The notes under the pieces were generated by a model. The model did not search any database, was not told the DNA's origin, and saw only the letters and a program-made list of their open reading frames with translations. A stretch of DNA of 64,000 nt, from assembly GCA_963921935.1 (NCBI GenBank), contig OY998175.1, forward strand, positions 224,642,517-224,706,516, in the 5' to 3' direction. Shown in pieces: positions 62,247 through 64,000 of the stretch. The translations under genes were made by a program, and so were the position numbers. The stretch is from Galeruca laticollis (lineage: Eukaryota; Arthropoda; Insecta; Coleoptera; Chrysomelidae). Position 1 is the first letter of the stretch, and each line of letters begins with the position of its first letter.

Positions 62247-62735
62247 TCAATGGCCACAAATTCTAAAATACATTATATTTTTCCTCATTAATCTTGAACG
62301 AAAAATATTTTGAGTTCTTGATGTTCCTTTATTTTCGATAGCTCTCAGTTTTCCAACAATATCAGTTCGATTTACAGTTGAGATGTCTTCAACATCTGGA
62401 AATGAAAATTGCATTGATTGTCCTCTTCTTCTCAGAAATTTAATGGCATATCCTCCTTGAATGCAATTTGTGACTTGACCAACGTAGTATTTGGTAGTAG
62501 TTTTAGTACAAAATTGGACTAGTAGAAAATCTTTTGCATCATTGGTGTCGTCATCCAGAAGAGTCAAACTTTCGTGTGAAATGGATTCGTTTTCACTGAG
62601 ACCTATCCAATCCACATCACTTTCTTTGTCAACTTCTAGTTGCATATCACCTTCGCTGGATGATGAAGAGGATGGCGTAAAGACCTGACCTCCTTTTACA
62701 TGGCCTCTCGTTTTATTTCTAGTTGCAACTCTCAT
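62247..62735 (-). pseudogene. C-terminal domain of pogo-like transposase
   Basis: 162 residues. After a Ser-rich acidic stretch comes DFLLVQFCTKTTTKYYVGQV and GGYAIKFLRRRGQSMQF, then FPDVEDISTVNRTDIVGKL, a small domain commonly found at the end of insect Tigger-like proteins. It likely follows the DDE core in one protein; the link region 62736-63010 reads TPEKLQLEMRERE in another frame, so indels separate them. Confidence 0.7.
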
Positions 62736-63019
62736 ATTTCTCTTTCTCTCATTTCCAACTGAAGTTTCTCAGGAGTGTCAGTATAAATTTTTTATTTACC
62801 CTGCAGTCTTATACTAGGTTTAGAGGATTTGATGGCTTTTGGAAGATTTCGGACATGTTCAGGTGTTGCTTTTTCGATTATTTCATTATTGCATTGTTGT
62901 ATGAGTTCTTCTCCATTATTTGTCTCGATTTTACAGCTTTTGCTCGCAATAGGTATCATTTCACTTGATTTGGATATGTTTTCGTCAATTCTACATTGAA
63001 ATTGCTTCTCAGAAGGTGC

Positions 63020-63400
63020 TTATGTATCATAAACATCAGTTCCACTGAAATCATCGTCAATGAATGCTAGAGAATTCAATGGCCAAATTCCAGGTTTCTT
63101 GAAAGCGTTGATAATGTTGGATGGCGTGAAAGCTGCGAAAAAAGCATATCGAGTCAGCCTTGCTAAATCCATCATTTGTATAGTTTTTCCTGGATGTTTC
63201 AACAACCAATCGTTGAAGGCATTGGCACAGTAATGCTTGAAAGGACCAAATGTCGCAAGGTTGAAGCCGATGCGACGTATGTGGTGGAAATGAGAGCATA
63301 ACAATGCCATTTGCTCTACAGTAATTTACAACAGCCACAGAAATATGTGATTCGTGAATGTCTGATGTGAGTAAGATCTTTCTTTCTTGTTAACATTTTG
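63020..63400 (-). pseudogene. Pogo-like transposase, DDE core middle part
   Basis: LLTSDIHESHISVAVVNYCR (second catalytic D, in place of the usual LxxDNHxSH) and FPPHTSHRLQPCDIW (third D in LQPxD) lie in one frame (63057-63390). The other frame (63020-63310) continues FGPFKHYCANAFNDWLLKHP, TRYAFFAAFTPSNIINAFKK and PGIWPLNSLAF. The frame changes near 63250 and 63385-63400. Confidence 0.85.
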
Positions 63401-64000
63401 TGTGCTTTTTGATATGTTCTAAAACATTGAGGAATAATTCCTTGGTCATCCATCCAGAGTTATTACCTAAGGCTATACTTGAAGGGGGTGCCTCTTGAAT
63501 CAAATCTTCCAGCCGTCTTTTTCTCGGAAAGATGTAGACTGGGGGTAAGTAACCACTTGAAGCATCTATGATTCCAACTATGGTTAACAGTTCACCCCTC
63601 TCAGCTGAAGAAGCCTGGCTAATTTGCTTCTTTCCTTTTGTAGCAATCACCTCAACTGGCTTGGTGACAGTAGTAACACCAGTTTCATCTAAATTTAGAA
63701 TATATTCTGGTTCGAACATGTATTTTGGAAGAACAGTTTTATAATTGTTGAAGAATTCCTCGACATTTCTTCTATTGAAAGCTGTAGCACGTGCGACGCT
63801 GGTATTTTCGGGTTTACGAAGGCTAAGCTCTTGATGTCTCTTCATGAAATTCATTACCCAATCTAGACCAGCTATCTAGTTTGTTTTCCAGGCTTTTGGC
63901 ACCTTACATTCAGGTATGATATTTGCATAATCATATGCTAGGATTCTTACTTGGCGGTAATTCAATCGATAGCTCAAATTAGCTCTTTTGCTAAATACTT
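63390..64000 (-). pseudogene. Pogo-like transposase, N-terminal part, runs off window
   Basis: AYDYANI and VPKAWKTN with DWVMNFMKRHQELSLRKPE (CENP-B-type DNA-binding segment, 63840-63960) are followed by YMFEPEYILNLDETGVTTVT (first catalytic D) and GIIDASSGYLPPVYIFPRKR. A stop (TAG) interrupts near 63876. Tigger/jerky-type proteins have this order. The start lies outside the window. Confidence 0.85.

Larger units (their letters stand above)
61916..64000 (-). mobile_element. Pogo/Tigger-like transposon, 3' part
   Basis: Starts at GGGGAAACTGGGGCACATTC next to a TA, a plausible terminal repeat, and carries a DDE_1-type transposase read on the minus strand that continues beyond the window edge. 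The non-coding part 61916-62240 contains further GGGGCACA/TGTGCCCC motifs in both orientations. Confidence 0.65.

Noticed and set aside
1..64000. CRISPR array, rRNA or bacterial-type operon
   Set aside because: No regularly spaced repeats with unique spacers, no rRNA sequence, and introns plus eukaryotic transposons throughout.

Overview
The window is AT-rich eukaryotic DNA made almost entirely of nested transposable elements. I found no host protein-coding gene. The element set (piggyBac, mariner- and pogo-like transposons, R1-, Jockey- and RTE-type non-LTR elements, Ty3/gypsy LTR elements, Penelope, DIRS and a Polinton/Maverick) and a short TTAGG-type telomeric run point to an arthropod, most likely an insect. 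The species cannot be told from the sequence alone. One assembly gap of exactly 200 N lies at 36406-36605.

Layout from left to right. 0.2-1.1 kb: Jockey-type RT remnant (-). 1.4-5.7 kb: near-complete non-LTR retrotransposon (-) inside an 11-bp minisatellite. 6.9-10.3 kb: decayed R1-clade element (-) with telomere-like repeats at its 5' edge. 10.5-13.1 kb: remnants of a gypsy pol, a small MITE, a mariner-like transposase and a dispersed 0.4-kb repeat. 14.07-16.23 kb: whole but mutated piggyBac. 17.5-20.7 kb: internally deleted gypsy element (-) whose integrase frame runs on into a macro domain and a CCCH zinc finger. 20.7-43.9 kb: Penelope GIY-YIG fragments that host two larger insertions, an LTR retrotransposon with 2.2-kb LTRs (21.24-28.29 kb) and a 13.9-kb Polinton (28.63-42.54 kb). 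44.7-48.3 kb: DIRS tyrosine-recombinase retrotransposon (-). 48.4-51.3 kb: second copy of the 0.4-kb repeat, then a mariner-related transposon with 417-bp inverted repeats. 52.0-57.0 kb: CR1/Jockey-like non-LTR element (+) split by a 5'-truncated RTE element. 57-61.9 kb: non-coding repeats including a 1.6-kb long inverted repeat. 61.9-64 kb: pogo/Tigger-like transposon (-) running off the window.

The most interesting unit is the Polinton. It has a perfect 6-bp target duplication (CTAACC), inverted repeats of about 752 bp, and genes for a protein-primed family B DNA polymerase, a retroviral-type integrase with chromodomain, a penton-like minor capsid protein and a hexon-like major capsid protein. 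It also carries several proteins I cannot name, one of which (minus strand, 40287-41075) has HUH and YxxK motifs like a rolling-circle/parvoviral Rep nuclease. I see neither the packaging ATPase nor the adenovirus-type protease that most Polintons carry. A protein-primed polymerase together with a HUH nuclease recalls the gene mix of bidnaviruses. That comparison is inference, and the HUH call rests on motifs only.

Order of events that can be read from the nesting: the Penelope copies were present as a head-to-head pair; the Polinton landed at their junction; the long-LTR retrotransposon landed in a TA run inside the left Penelope arm. The RTE piece landed in the CR1/Jockey-like element, and the pogo-like element landed in a decayed mariner terminus.
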